A DNA stretch of 64,000 nucleotides, taken from the NCBI RefSeq assembly GCF_900114745.1, contig NZ_FOUB01000013.1, positions 1 to 64,000 of the forward strand, read 5' to 3'. The notes under the pieces are model-generated. The model did not search any database. It saw only the letters and a program-made list of their open reading frames with translations, and was not told where the DNA came from. Below, piece by piece: positions 8,736 to 17,018 of this stretch. The first letter of the stretch is position 1. Every line of letters begins with the position of its first letter. The position numbers and the translations under genes were made by a program. The DNA is from Nitrosomonas communis (GTDB lineage Bacteria; Pseudomonadota; Gammaproteobacteria; Burkholderiales; Nitrosomonadaceae).

Positions 8736-10838
8736 ATGAATCCTTTACTTGATTTTTCTGGACTACCTCGTTTTGCAGACATTAAAGTGGAGCACATCAC
8801 TCCTGCAGTGGAAGAATCGTTGCATGATTGCCGAGAAGTAGTCGCCAAAGCTCGTGCTATGACAACTTCACCTACTTGGCGAGATTTTGTACAACCCGTG
8901 GTTGATGCCAATGAACGATTGTCACGTGCATGGGGGCAAGTTTCGCACTTGAACGCTGTGATGAATAGTGCAGAATTACGTGAAGTATACAATGCTAACT
9001 TGCCGCGTATTACTCAATATTATGCTGAGTTATCGCAAGATCAGGCATTGTTTGAAAAATTTAAGCAGTTACGGGGCAGTGAGGAGTTTGTCAACCTCAG
9101 TCGCGACCGGAAAAAGATCATTGAGAATGAGTTACGTGATTTTCGTCTAGGTGGCGCTGAGCTGCCACGGGAGAAGAAAGCGCGCTTTATGCAAATTCAG
9201 GAAGAATTATCAGCACTTTCTGCAAAATTTAGCGATAACTTGCTCGATGCTACCAATGACTTTTTTCTACTCATAGAAAATGAAAGTGAGCTCTCAGGTG
9301 TTCCTGATGACGCGCTGCATGCTGCCAGAGAGGCTGCGGAGAAAGATTCGAGTATTTCCAAACCTGGCTGGAAATTTACCTTGCACGCCCCTTCCTATTT
9401 ACCCATTATGCAATATGCGGATAATCGCGTGCTGCGTGAGAATATGTACCGTGCCTATGTGACTCGAGCGAGTGAGATTGACAGTCTTGCGCATGGTACA
9501 TCCAACTGGGACAATATGCTGCTGATCAATAAGATTCTTCAGCTTCGGCAGGAAGAAGCCAAAATGTTGGGGTTTGATTGCTACGCAGAAGTTTCTCTGG
9601 CACCTAAAATGGCTAAATCGCCCAAGCAAGTATTGGATTTTCTAAATGAACTTGCGGCTAAGGCTCGACCCTATGCAGAACGCGATATGGCTGAGTTGAG
9701 GCAATTTGCTGCAGATAAGCTGGGGCTGGAAAAACTCGAATCATGGGATCTAGCTTATGTCAGTGAAAAATTGCGTATAGAGCGCTATGCCTTTTCTGAT
9801 CAGGAAGTCAAACAATATTTTCCTGAAAATAAAGTATTACCTGGTATGTTTAAACTAGTGGAGGCGCTTTATGGTATCAGCATTACTCAGGTACCGCCTT
9901 CATCCAATGTTCAATTGTGGCATCCCGATGTTAAATTTTTCAATATCCATGATGCCAAGGGAGAACTAATTGGCCAATTTTATGTTGATCTGTATGCGCG
10001 CGCGAGTAAGCGAGGTGGAGCATGGATGGATGATGCCATTACTCGGCGGCATGTTGAACTACCAAGAGCCGGAAAATCAGCTATCCAGCTCCCTGTAGCT
10101 TATCTGACCTGCAATTTCTCCCCTCCAGTGTCAATCAATGGGCAAGTACGCCCTTCATTATTTACACATGATGAGGTAATCGTGTTATTCCATGAGTTTG
10201 GCCATGGTCTCCATCATTTGTTGACGCAGGTTGAGGATCTCAGTGTCTCCGGAATCAATGGTGTGGAATGGGACGCAGTTGAGCTACCTAGTCAATTCAT
10301 GGAAAATTTCTGCTGGGAATGGGAAGTTCTAAGCCATATGACGGCTCATATCGACAGTGGCGCGCCCTTGCCAAGAGCGCTATTCGACAAAATGCTGGCT
10401 GCCAAGAACTTCCAGAGCGGTATGCAGACACTACGCCAAATTGAATTTGCCCTGTTTGATATGCATCTGCACTATGATTTTGATCCCCAGGGGGATAAAA
10501 CCGTGTTGCAATTACTCGATGAAATCCGTAGCCAGGTTGCCGTGGTTATTCCCCCTGCGTTTAATCGTTTCCCAAATAGCTTCTCGCATATTTTTGCGGG
10601 CGGCTATGCGGCGGGCTACTATAGTTATAAATGGGCAGAAGTTTTGTCTGCCGATGCTTTCAGCTTGTTTGAAGAGAATGGTACCGGCCACGTAGTTAAC
10701 GCCAAAACTGGCGAGCGTTTCAGGAATGAAGTTTTGGCTGTAGGTGGTAGTCGTCCTGCACTGGAATCCTTTATTGCTTTTCGCGGCCGGGAACCCAGTA
10801 TAGATGCATTGTTACGGCATAGCGGTATGGCGGCCTGA
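8736..10838 (+). CDS. prlC: Oligopeptidase A (M3 family zinc peptidase)
   Basis: This cytosolic thimet-type metallopeptidase degrades oligopeptides, including cleaved signal peptides. The zinc site HEFGHGLHHLL is at about residues 486-496, with the third ligand Glu in the following ENFCWEWE region. The start MNPLLDFSGLPRFADIKVEH is the usual N-terminus, and 700 residues is a normal length (E. coli 680). No strong Shine-Dalgarno is seen. The gene stands alone, with an unassigned spacer upstream and a decayed IS30 element downstream. Confidence 0.95.
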   Translation: MNPLLDFSGLPRFADIKVEHITPAVEESLHDCREVVAKARAMTTSPTWRDFVQPVVDANERLSRAWGQVSHLNAVMNSAELREVYNANLPRITQYYAELSQDQALFEKFKQLRGSEEFVNLSRDRKKIIENELRDFRLGGAELPREKKARFMQIQEELSALSAKFSDNLLDATNDFFLLIENESELSGVPDDALHAAREAAEKDSSISKPGWKFTLHAPSYLPIMQYADNRVLRENMYRAYVTRASEIDSLAHGTSNWDNMLLINKILQLRQEEAKMLGFDCYAEVSLAPKMAKSPKQVLDFLNELAAKARPYAERDMAELRQFAADKLGLEKLESWDLAYVSEKLRIERYAFSDQEVKQYFPENKVLPGMFKLVEALYGISITQVPPSSNVQLWHPDVKFFNIHDAKGELIGQFYVDLYARASKRGGAWMDDAITRRHVELPRAGKSAIQLPVAYLTCNFSPPVSINGQVRPSLFTHDEVIVLFHEFGHGLHHLLTQVEDLSVSGINGVEWDAVELPSQFMENFCWEWEVLSHMTAHIDSGAPLPRALFDKMLAAKNFQSGMQTLRQIEFALFDMHLHYDFDPQGDKTVLQLLDEIRSQVAVVIPPAFNRFPNSFSHIFAGGYAAGYYSYKWAEVLSADAFSLFEENGTGHVVNAKTGERFRNEVLAVGGSRPALESFIAFRGREPSIDALLRHSGMAA

Positions 10839-10970
10839 TGGCTATGATAAAGATGGCTGTGCATAAAGTAAGGTGGATTCAAGTTTGAAGTGCAAGCTTT
10901 TTATAAGGTTAATAAGCCGCAAGCTGCGATAGTATCCGATCTTCTTGAACGATCAAATAAAAGAGTACGG

Positions 10971-11800
10971 ATGAAGCGCTGTCAGCAACTCACCCGAGGG
11001 CAACGCTATCTGGTTCATGGGGGACAGAAAGCAGGTTTTAAGCAAGGAGAGACAGCGAATGAAGCTGTGGCGTGAATAAGTCTGTGACCTTGCGCGAACT
11101 CAGGCGACTCAGGCGCAATAGAGGGCAATGCCGGCAGGCGTCCGAAGTAGGCGCAGGAATTACGAGATAAACGCCAAAGGCAGAAAGTCAAAGCCAGGCG
11201 CGTGGCTGGAAAGACCGGAATAAAGTGGGCAGAGGGTTGGGCAGGCAAGATATACGATACGTTATTCCATTTCTAAAACAAAACTAACTCTGTCGGCTTC
11301 ACCTTGCCGTATTATTTATACTGTCTACGGCTCGCCTTCGTGTCATTTTTGATTTGGTAAAGGAATTATACGTCCTGAACAGGCATCAGCCCAGCTTGAA
11401 CTGGAAGGTGAATTATCCATAAGCCATGAAACTAGCTATCAGTACCTCTATGCAGACAAACTGGCAGGGGGGGTGGTGGCAACCTATGCGCTGTCGGAAA
11501 CCGCGACGCATGCGCTATGCAAAGCAGCGTGCGCGTATAGGTGATTGGGAAGGTGATAGCGGGATCGATAAGCACCATCAGGAGGTACTGGCCGCTCTGA
11601 CAAAGCGGAAATTGCGCCATATCTTGGCGGGCCAACTACCAGCCAAACATGCTGACGGGGTAACAGAAAGGGTTAATCATCTGCTACCTTCTCACCAGGA
11701 CAAAGGTCACACTGTAACATTTGACAATGGCAAGGAATTTGCTGGACATGCACCTATCGCCTCAAAGCTGGAAGCAGCCATCTCCCTTAGAAAGCGATGA
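10971..11800 (+). pseudogene. Decayed IS30-family transposase, split by a small repeat
   Basis: The 5' part reads MKRCQQLTRGQRYLVHGG, like the IS30 start (LTxxQRYxI), and stops at 11075. Scraps such as TLRELRRLRRNRG follow in broken frames. A 97-bp repeat occupies 11267-11363. Past it come RPEQASAQLELEGELSISHE and, after a frameshift, RARIGDWEGDSG, KHADGVTERVN and VTFDNGKEFAGHA, carrying the first two acidic residues of the DDE triad. The frame ends at 11800 before the catalytic glutamate. The element is therefore truncated, frameshifted and inactive. Confidence 0.85.
11267..11363 (+). repeat. MITE-like 97-bp repeat, copy 1 (inside the IS30 remnant)
   Basis: It begins ccatttctaaa and ends tttggtaaagg, which are imperfect inverted repeats of each other. 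The core shares cgtattatttatactgtct and gctcgccttcg with copies at 30014-30110 (same strand) and 16182-16279 (opposite strand). It interrupts the reading of the IS30 transposase between the N-terminal scraps and RPEQASAQ, so it probably inserted into the element. TTA flanks both sides just outside an extended repeat (ttcc/ggaa), a possible target duplication. Confidence 0.75.
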
Positions 11801-11812
11801 TAATTTTTGGAC

Positions 11813-12967
11813 TTATGCTAGTATAGGCGGTAACTGAGGAGTAATTGCGTTTTTTTCCTTTGTTGCCGCACCTAATAAAGCAAAGCCATGAAGATTGCCC
11901 GCCATATCCTGAAATAGAGCTTTAACGCCATCCTGATTGGCATCAATCTGCCATTCACCTATCACAATTGGATCTGGTGGAGAAACCACGATAGGACAGG
12001 CCGGTGTTTTAACGAATACCGGCATTGGCGGATAATGAACAGGCGTGGGTGTACCTATCACTGTTGCTGCCAAGGCACGAGCTGCATGGCTAATAGGCAT
12101 TACGAATGGTAATACCTTACCTTCTACCTCAGCACAATCACCCAGTGCAAAAATATTTGTATTCTCTGTTTGTAAATATCGATTTGTTACCACACCATGA
12201 TTAACATAAAGGCCTGCTTTTTCAGCGAGTTGAGTTCGTGGACGCAGACCTACTGCTGATAAAACAAGATCTGCTTCGATTATCTGCCCCTCCTCGAAGA
12301 TTAAACGATAGCGGCTTCCAATTCGTTCAATATACTGTATCTTAGATTTTAAATGAAATCTAATCCCTACAGCTGCTAGTTTATCCTGTAGATACCTACC
12401 TCCTTCCTCAGGAAGTAGCCTACCCAAAGGATGGGCGCTAATATCAATAACATGTACCTGATAGCCTGAGATGGCTAGATCATTGGCAAATTCACAGCCG
12501 ATCAATCCCGCACCCAAAATAGCGATTTCTTTTTTATCTTTCAGCGCTTCACGGAAACGACGGTAATCATCGAGATCATTTACGGATAACACTTCTTCCA
12601 CTGCACCCCCTGACAAGAGTAAGCGGATTGGATCAGCTCCTAAAGCCAGCACAAGGTGACTATAAGATAGATTTTCTCCATTTTCAAGGAGTATGCTATT
12701 ACCGGATTGATCAATGGTGTTGACACGAGTAAACGGCCGTATCGTTATTTTTAACTGACTGGACATTAATGCAGCATCTGAAGTCAAGATTGATGCAGGT
12801 GTTTTACCTGTTGCCAATGCATTGGATAACATCGGTTTGGAATAAAATCCCCCATGATCGGCGGATAACATAATGACCTGAATTTCTGTATTCAGTTTGC
12901 GTAACTCTCTAGCTACAGCATAACCTGCCAGACCACTGCCAATGATCACAACTGGTTGGTAATTCAT
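11813..12967 (-). CDS. Rubredoxin reductase-like FAD/NAD(P)-dependent oxidoreductase
   Basis: This 384-residue pyridine-nucleotide disulfide-oxidoreductase-fold flavoprotein has an N-terminal FAD site, [20 protein letters not shown] central NAD(P) site follows (AILGAGLIGCEFANDLAISG), then the second FAD motif NIFALGDCAEVEG. No redox-active CxxC is seen, which fits the rubredoxin-reductase (AlkT/RubB) group. The start overlaps the stop of the upstream rubredoxin gene (ATGA), which strongly supports that pairing. NADH would reduce the FAD and then rubredoxin; the final acceptor is unknown. Confidence 0.88.
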   Translation of the reverse strand: MNYQPVVIIGSGLAGYAVARELRKLNTEIQVIMLSADHGGFYSKPMLSNALATGKTPASILTSDAALMSSQLKITIRPFTRVNTIDQSGNSILLENGENLSYSHLVLALGADPIRLLLSGGAVEEVLSVNDLDDYRRFREALKDKKEIAILGAGLIGCEFANDLAISGYQVHVIDISAHPLGRLLPEEGGRYLQDKLAAVGIRFHLKSKIQYIERIGSRYRLIFEEGQIIEADLVLSAVGLRPRTQLAEKAGLYVNHGVVTNRYLQTENTNIFALGDCAEVEGKVLPFVMPISHAARALAATVIGTPTPVHYPPMPVFVKTPACPIVVSPPDPIVIGEWQIDANQDGVKALFQDMAGNLHGFALLGAATKEKNAITPQLPPILA

Positions 12968-13131
12968 ATAATTTCTACCATTTCAAAATCAGTCTTGACC
13001 ACACCGCATTCGGGGCAAGCCCAGCTTTCAGGAATATCTTCCCAGCAGGTTCCGGCTGGAATATCATGCTCTAGATCGCCTACGGACTCGTCATAAATAA
13101 AACCACACACTTTGCACTGAAATTTTCTCAT
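12964..13131 (-). CDS. Rubredoxin
   Basis: This is a 55-residue one-iron electron carrier. The minus strand from ATG 13131 reads MRKFQCKVCGFIYDESVG, then ending WACPECGVVKTDFEMVEII. The four iron ligands are the two C-x2-C pairs (CKVC at 6-9 and CPEC at 39-42). The family aromatic residues and the spacer DIPAGTCWEDIPESW are also present. It overlaps the reductase start by 4 bp, so the two genes form one operon. The 214 bp upstream, divergent from htpX, should hold its promoter. Confidence 0.95.
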   Translation of the reverse strand: MRKFQCKVCGFIYDESVGDLEHDIPAGTCWEDIPESWACPECGVVKTDFEMVEII

Positions 13132-13345
13132 TATTTTTTCAGGTTCCTCTTATTGGATAATCAGATATTCTTTTAATTGTACCTCAACCTTAACTGGAGC
13201 CTGTTTTTGATTTTGCTACTTTCTTCCCATTTCTTTTTCATGCTTATAAAATATAACTTCAATTTAATCTACACAGGCAGACATTGAACCATTGCCTGGT
13301 AGGTTATTCAAATATTTATTAACCAATCTTGACAGGTAGTTATTT

Positions 13346-14230
13346 ATGAAACGTATTCTTTTATTCATTGCAACCAACCTAGCCATTTTATTAGTGCTAA
13401 GTATTACGCTAAGGATATTGGGCGTTGACCGCATATTAGAAGCTCAAGGTGGTGGGTTAAATTATAGTTCATTACTTACGTTTGCTGCGGTTATAGGCTT
13501 TGGAGGCTCGCTTATTTCGCTTGCCATGTCTAAATGGAGTGCAAAAAAAATGACAGGTGCTGTTGTCATAGATATACCTTCTAATACTACAGAGCATTGG
13601 CTAGTTGAAACTGTACGTCGACAAGCAAAAGCTACTGGTATTGGCATGCCAGAAGTAGCTATCTATGATTCACCCGATGCCAATGCTTTTGCTACTGGAA
13701 TGAATCGAAATAATGCCCTGGTAGCAGTCAGCACAGGGCTACTGCAAAAAATGCAACAAGACGAAATCGAAGCTGTCCTTGCACATGAGGTAAGTCACGT
13801 AGCCAATGGCGATATGGTAACGCTTACGCTAATACAGGGGGTAGTCAACACTTTTGTAATTTTCTTAGCTCGAATTATCGGTCATGCAGTAGATCGCGCT
13901 GTCTTTAGGACTGAAGAGGAGCACGGACCTGCTTACATGATCACAAGCATCATTGCAGAAATTTTGTTAGGTATTCTTGCGAGCATTATCGTGATGTGGT
14001 TTAGCAGGCAGCGTGAATTTCGGGCGGATGCAGGCAGCGCGAGGTTGGTAGGGCACAATAAAATGATTGCTGCACTAGAACGTCTAAAACAACAGTATGA
14101 ACCTTCCCATTTACCGGACAGAATGGAAGCACTTGGGATCTCAGGTCAAGGAAGTCGATTTGGCCGTCTATTTATGTCACATCCTCCACTGGATGAACGG
14201 ATTGCAGCATTACGTAAAGCAACAAGCTGA
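13346..14230 (+). CDS. htpX: Membrane protease HtpX (M48 family)
   Basis: HtpX is an inner-membrane zinc endopeptidase that clears misfolded membrane proteins. The zinc motif [11 protein letters not shown] lies near residue 147, and the third ligand is in the [14 protein letters not shown] segment. Four hydrophobic segments are visible: about residues 4-24, 38-58, 165-180 and 195-215. Length is 294 residues (E. coli 293). A Shine-Dalgarno-like gacaggta lies upstream, and a terminator hairpin follows at 14243-14278. Confidence 0.96.
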   Translation: MKRILLFIATNLAILLVLSITLRILGVDRILEAQGGGLNYSSLLTFAAVIGFGGSLISLAMSKWSAKKMTGAVVIDIPSNTTEHWLVETVRRQAKATGIGMPEVAIYDSPDANAFATGMNRNNALVAVSTGLLQKMQQDEIEAVLAHEVSHVANGDMVTLTLIQGVVNTFVIFLARIIGHAVDRAVFRTEEEHGPAYMITSIIAEILLGILASIIVMWFSRQREFRADAGSARLVGHNKMIAALERLKQQYEPSHLPDRMEALGISGQGSRFGRLFMSHPPLDERIAALRKATS

Positions 14231-14242
14231 GGTTTTAGGCGA

Positions 14243-14278
14243 ACGAGGGGATCCCAATTCTTAGATCCTCCCGTTTTT
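14243..14278 (+). terminator. Rho-independent terminator after htpX
   Basis: The arms acgaggggatc (14243-14253) and gatcctcccgt (14264-14274) pair with one mismatch and one G-U. A run of five T residues follows. The hairpin is 13 bp after the htpX stop. Confidence 0.7.
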
Positions 14279-14390
14279 CACTCTCATAATAATGAGAAGA
14301 AAAGCTACCCTAAAAGGCGCTCTGAGGATTAACTACTCTATGACATAAAATTTTCCATTATTAATACCACTTCGTCTTCACTGTTGCGGA

Positions 14391-15236
14391 CTATTTGATC
14401 ACTTCGTTATTTTTCTTTTCCTTATCCCCATCCTCATCCTCATCCTCATTTTCATCACCTATGCTTTCATTATTTCCGTTAGTTTCAAGCCCTTCTTCTT
14501 CAGGAGGATTACCATCGTAAACCAGATTTCTTCGTCGTTGCAGATAGGCATCACGTACAAATTCATATTTATCTAGTGCAGCTTCTTCAAGAGTTTTATC
14601 CGTATCTAGCATCTGGGCACGCGTATCAACAGACCATCCTGCTGAAGCGGGTAAACGAACGGTTAGAAAATCAAAATCAGGGTATATCGACCAAATAGGG
14701 TGAAAAATAGAACTATCCACTGCAATCCCTACAGCATCGCGTATTGTACTGGGACCCAAGAAAGGTATGACAAAATAAGGCCCGGGACCAATGCCATAAC
14801 GACCGAGCGTCTGACCAAAATCCTCATTACGCTTGCTGAGATTAACATCACTGACTGCACTGATGTCGCTTGCGATATCAATGATGCCAAACATGCCGAA
14901 TGTTGTGTTAATCAATACTCGAGTTGCGCTCGCTGCTGCCACATCAAATTTCAATTGCAATAATGCATTGGCAGTAATCACCACATCGCCGAAATTAGAA
15001 AAAACATTGCCGATGACCATCTCAAGAGGATCAGGAGTAACTGCTCGATAGCCTTTTGCTACAGGTTCCAATACAAAGTCATCAAACTTTTCATTAAATG
15101 CAAATACTGCCCGATTCATCGATTCCAGCGGGTCTCGTTTATTATTCTCGACCGAAGCACAACCGATCAGCATATACCCTAATAACATTAAAACCAGCAA
15201 TTTATAGCGATATAAGGTCATTTTTACATTTGTCAT
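14391..15236 (-). CDS. mlaA: MlaA/VacJ family outer-membrane lipoprotein
   Basis: MlaA removes phospholipids from the outer leaflet of the outer membrane and passes them to the Mla pathway. There is a lipoprotein signal with lipobox LIGCAS near residue 26, followed by DPLESMNRAVFAFNEKFDD, the family start. The conserved RVLINTTFGMFGIIDIA, LGRYGIGPGPYFVIPFLGPS and SIYPDFDF motifs are present. The 281 residues include an unusual C-terminal acidic tail (NESIGDENEDEDEDGDKEKK) encoded partly by a CATCCT hexamer repeat. No other mla genes are adjacent. Further upstream on the minus strand is the unrelated ExoD-family gene. Confidence 0.93.
   Translation of the reverse strand: MTNVKMTLYRYKLLVLMLLGYMLIGCASVENNKRDPLESMNRAVFAFNEKFDDFVLEPVAKGYRAVTPDPLEMVIGNVFSNFGDVVITANALLQLKFDVAAASATRVLINTTFGMFGIIDIASDISAVSDVNLSKRNEDFGQTLGRYGIGPGPYFVIPFLGPSTIRDAVGIAVDSSIFHPIWSIYPDFDFLTVRLPASAGWSVDTRAQMLDTDKTLEEAALDKYEFVRDAYLQRRRNLVYDGNPPEEEGLETNGNNESIGDENEDEDEDGDKEKKNNEVIK
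14429..14446. repeat. Three CATCCT hexamers inside the mlaA 3' end
   Basis: Perfect units lie at 14429-14434, 14435-14440 and 14441-14446. On the minus strand they encode alternating Asp and Glu. The unit is a multiple of three, so copy-number change would lengthen the acidic tail without a frameshift. Confidence 0.75.
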
Positions 15237-15467
15237 TATTATTTGCGACAGGGCATCTTGCCATAATTATGCGATTGCTACAACTTCCTGTCTCTTTCCC
15301 GGCCGTAGTTATTCGATTATTCTATTGTTAATTTGATCATACAAGCAATTAGAGAAATTAACGAAGGGCTCTCCTAAGTCTGGCTTTTGCAGTACTTTGC
15401 TTGCCTTGACCGAGCCCACGGGCATAATGATGTTCAGCCAGCTTTGTCAGGTATGTTTGGTCTACAG

Positions 15468-16079
15468 CTAATAAAAAGAGGGTACTGACACGCCCATCCA
15501 TATAAGCGCAAGAATGACAAGTGTTATTCCTATACCGATCGTGCCAACTGTCATACCTACAATGATAGTTAATCCATCTTTATTAAGTAAACCTAGCGAC
15601 ATGATGAGAATCCCCCAGCCAGGAAGAACGTTTGTTAAAGGAATAGGTAAGGCAATGGGAATAGTAAATATAAAGGCAAAAATACCAATAATTCGTTCCC
15701 AGGCGTGTACGCTGATATAAGTAAGTCTTACGTGCAGATAGCTTTCAATTTTACGTAACCATGGGGTTATTTTCTCAATTAATTTTTCCAGACTTTTTTT
15801 GCTAATTTCTTTTTTATTGATCCATCCAGGCAACCAAGGAGATTTTACTCCCCACATCATTTGTGCTGAGAAAATAAAAAGTGGAATAGAAAAGAAAGTG
15901 GTATAGCCAGGTGGGACAGGAATAGGAAGGCAAATGGGTAAAACCGCAAGAGCTAGTAAGATGCCAAACCCTCTCTCACGAAGAGAATTTTTGATTTCAC
16001 CAACACTCATCTTCTCGCTTCTATTTTGTACTACTATTAATTGGAGCAATTCAGAAGTAGTGCGTTCTTTGTTCTCCAT
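15468..16079 (-). CDS. ExoD-family membrane protein
   Basis: The 203-residue product matches the exopolysaccharide synthesis ExoD family, whose molecular function is not defined. Visible signs are the N-terminal SVGEIKNSLRERGFGILLALAVLPICLP, PVPPGYTTFFSIPLFIFSAQ, and three or four hydrophobic segments (about residues 35-70, 130-155, 165-200). The charged segment KKEISKKSLEKLIEKITPWLRKIE lies between them. It stands alone on the minus strand. Confidence 0.82.
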   Translation of the reverse strand: MENKERTTSELLQLIVVQNRSEKMSVGEIKNSLRERGFGILLALAVLPICLPIPVPPGYTTFFSIPLFIFSAQMMWGVKSPWLPGWINKKEISKKSLEKLIEKITPWLRKIESYLHVRLTYISVHAWERIIGIFAFIFTIPIALPIPLTNVLPGWGILIMSLGLLNKDGLTIIVGMTVGTIGIGITLVILALIWMGVSVPSFY

Positions 16080-16487
16080 TAATATTCCTTATGATGAAGC
16101 TGGGGTAATTTTATATCGATAAGGGGTATTCCGGAAGAAATTTTATTGTATAAGCGAATAATAGGTCAAAGAACAGTAATGTCGTTTCCAAACCTGAAAT
16201 GAGGCGAAGGTGTGGTCGCAAACAGTATAAATAATACGATGATGAGAAGCGGGTAAAGTTATGTTTAATTTAGCAGGCAGCTTTAAGCCTTAGTAGGATA
16301 GAATAATGATATTGTTGAATTTTTAGTCAGTGTCTTGAATGCTTTTTATTCGGTGAGGATTAACAAATACTACGCGGTTATTTTAATCAATTGTTAGAGC
16401 AACTTATGTAAGTTGATTCAACGGATTGGCTAATTGCTGAATTTTATATTGGCAGATACCACCTACGGGCAGTCCAATTGTTTTGTT
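16080..16487. other. 408-bp intergenic region holding repeat copy 3
   Basis: The stretch lies between the rlpA-like gene and the ExoD-family gene, both on the minus strand. It contains the MITE-like repeat at 16182-16279. In the remainder I see only AT-rich DNA and no supportable gene. Confidence 0.6.
16182..16279 (-). repeat. MITE-like repeat, copy 3 (inverted, eroded)
   Basis: Read on the minus strand it carries the same core as the other two copies: on the plus strand acagtataaataatacg and gtttaatttag are shared. The left end tcgtttccaaacc resembles ccatttccaaacc, the reverse of the common right end. The other end has decayed (tagcaggc in place of tagaaatgg). It is the most diverged copy. 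Confidence 0.7.
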
Positions 16488-16850
16488 TTATTTGACTCTT
16501 TTAAGGCTAACATGAGCTCGTCCTTTTTTTATAAAACCTAACTCCGCAGCTGCACGTTTGGTTACATCGATAACATTGCTGTTGTGAGGAGCCAAACGAT
16601 CATTTATTTTGACGACTATACTGCGATTATTTTCAAGATTAGTAACTTTTACAAGTGTCCCATAAGGAAAATCACTATGCGCTGCAGTAAGGTTACTCTG
16701 ATTGAAAATTTCACCATTAGCTGTTTTCTTACCTTGATATTTATCATTATAATGAACAGCATAACCTGTTTTGGCTAACGTGATGCTTGAGCCAAGGATG
16801 AGATAAGTAATTAGGCTGGTAAGAAGCATCGAAGTAAGGCGTTTAGTCAT
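16488..16850 (-). CDS. RlpA-like septal-ring/lytic transglycosylase domain protein
   Basis: The 120-residue secreted protein has a signal peptide (about residues 1-26, ending TLAK) followed by one double-psi beta-barrel domain. Family motifs are TANGEIFNQSNLTAAH, FPYGTLVKVTNLENNRSIVV, KINDRLAPHNSNVIDVTKRA and AAAELGFIKKG. RlpA proteins cut or bind denuded peptidoglycan at the septum. This one lacks the C-terminal SPOR domain of full-length RlpA and has no obvious lipobox, so it is a short stand-alone form. Confidence 0.85.
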   Translation of the reverse strand: MTKRLTSMLLTSLITYLILGSSITLAKTGYAVHYNDKYQGKKTANGEIFNQSNLTAAHSDFPYGTLVKVTNLENNRSIVVKINDRLAPHNSNVIDVTKRAAAELGFIKKGRAHVSLKRVK

Positions 16851-17018
16851 ATTTGATGTTCTCCAATATGTGATTTATAAAATATTTTTCCATCTACTTG
16901 TGAATTGAATTTTTTGCTAAATCGTGCTAAGTATTAGCCGGATTATAGTTGAGCTTATAAAAACTCATTGATTTTCTATCTATTCAATAGGATAGGATTT
17001 AAATATAACCTGATGAGA

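Noticed and set aside
11813-12967. Nitrite reductase large-subunit fragment
   Set aside because: The flavoprotein part is similar, but the length and the overlapping rubredoxin gene favour rubredoxin reductase.
15358-15480. Minus-strand tail frame ending HHYARGLGQGKQSTAKARL and a few more residues before a stop
   Set aside because: It looks protein-like (basic, low hydrophobicity) but has no start codon of its own and its upstream part lies out of frame in the ExoD gene. It could be a gene scrap, but I cannot support it.
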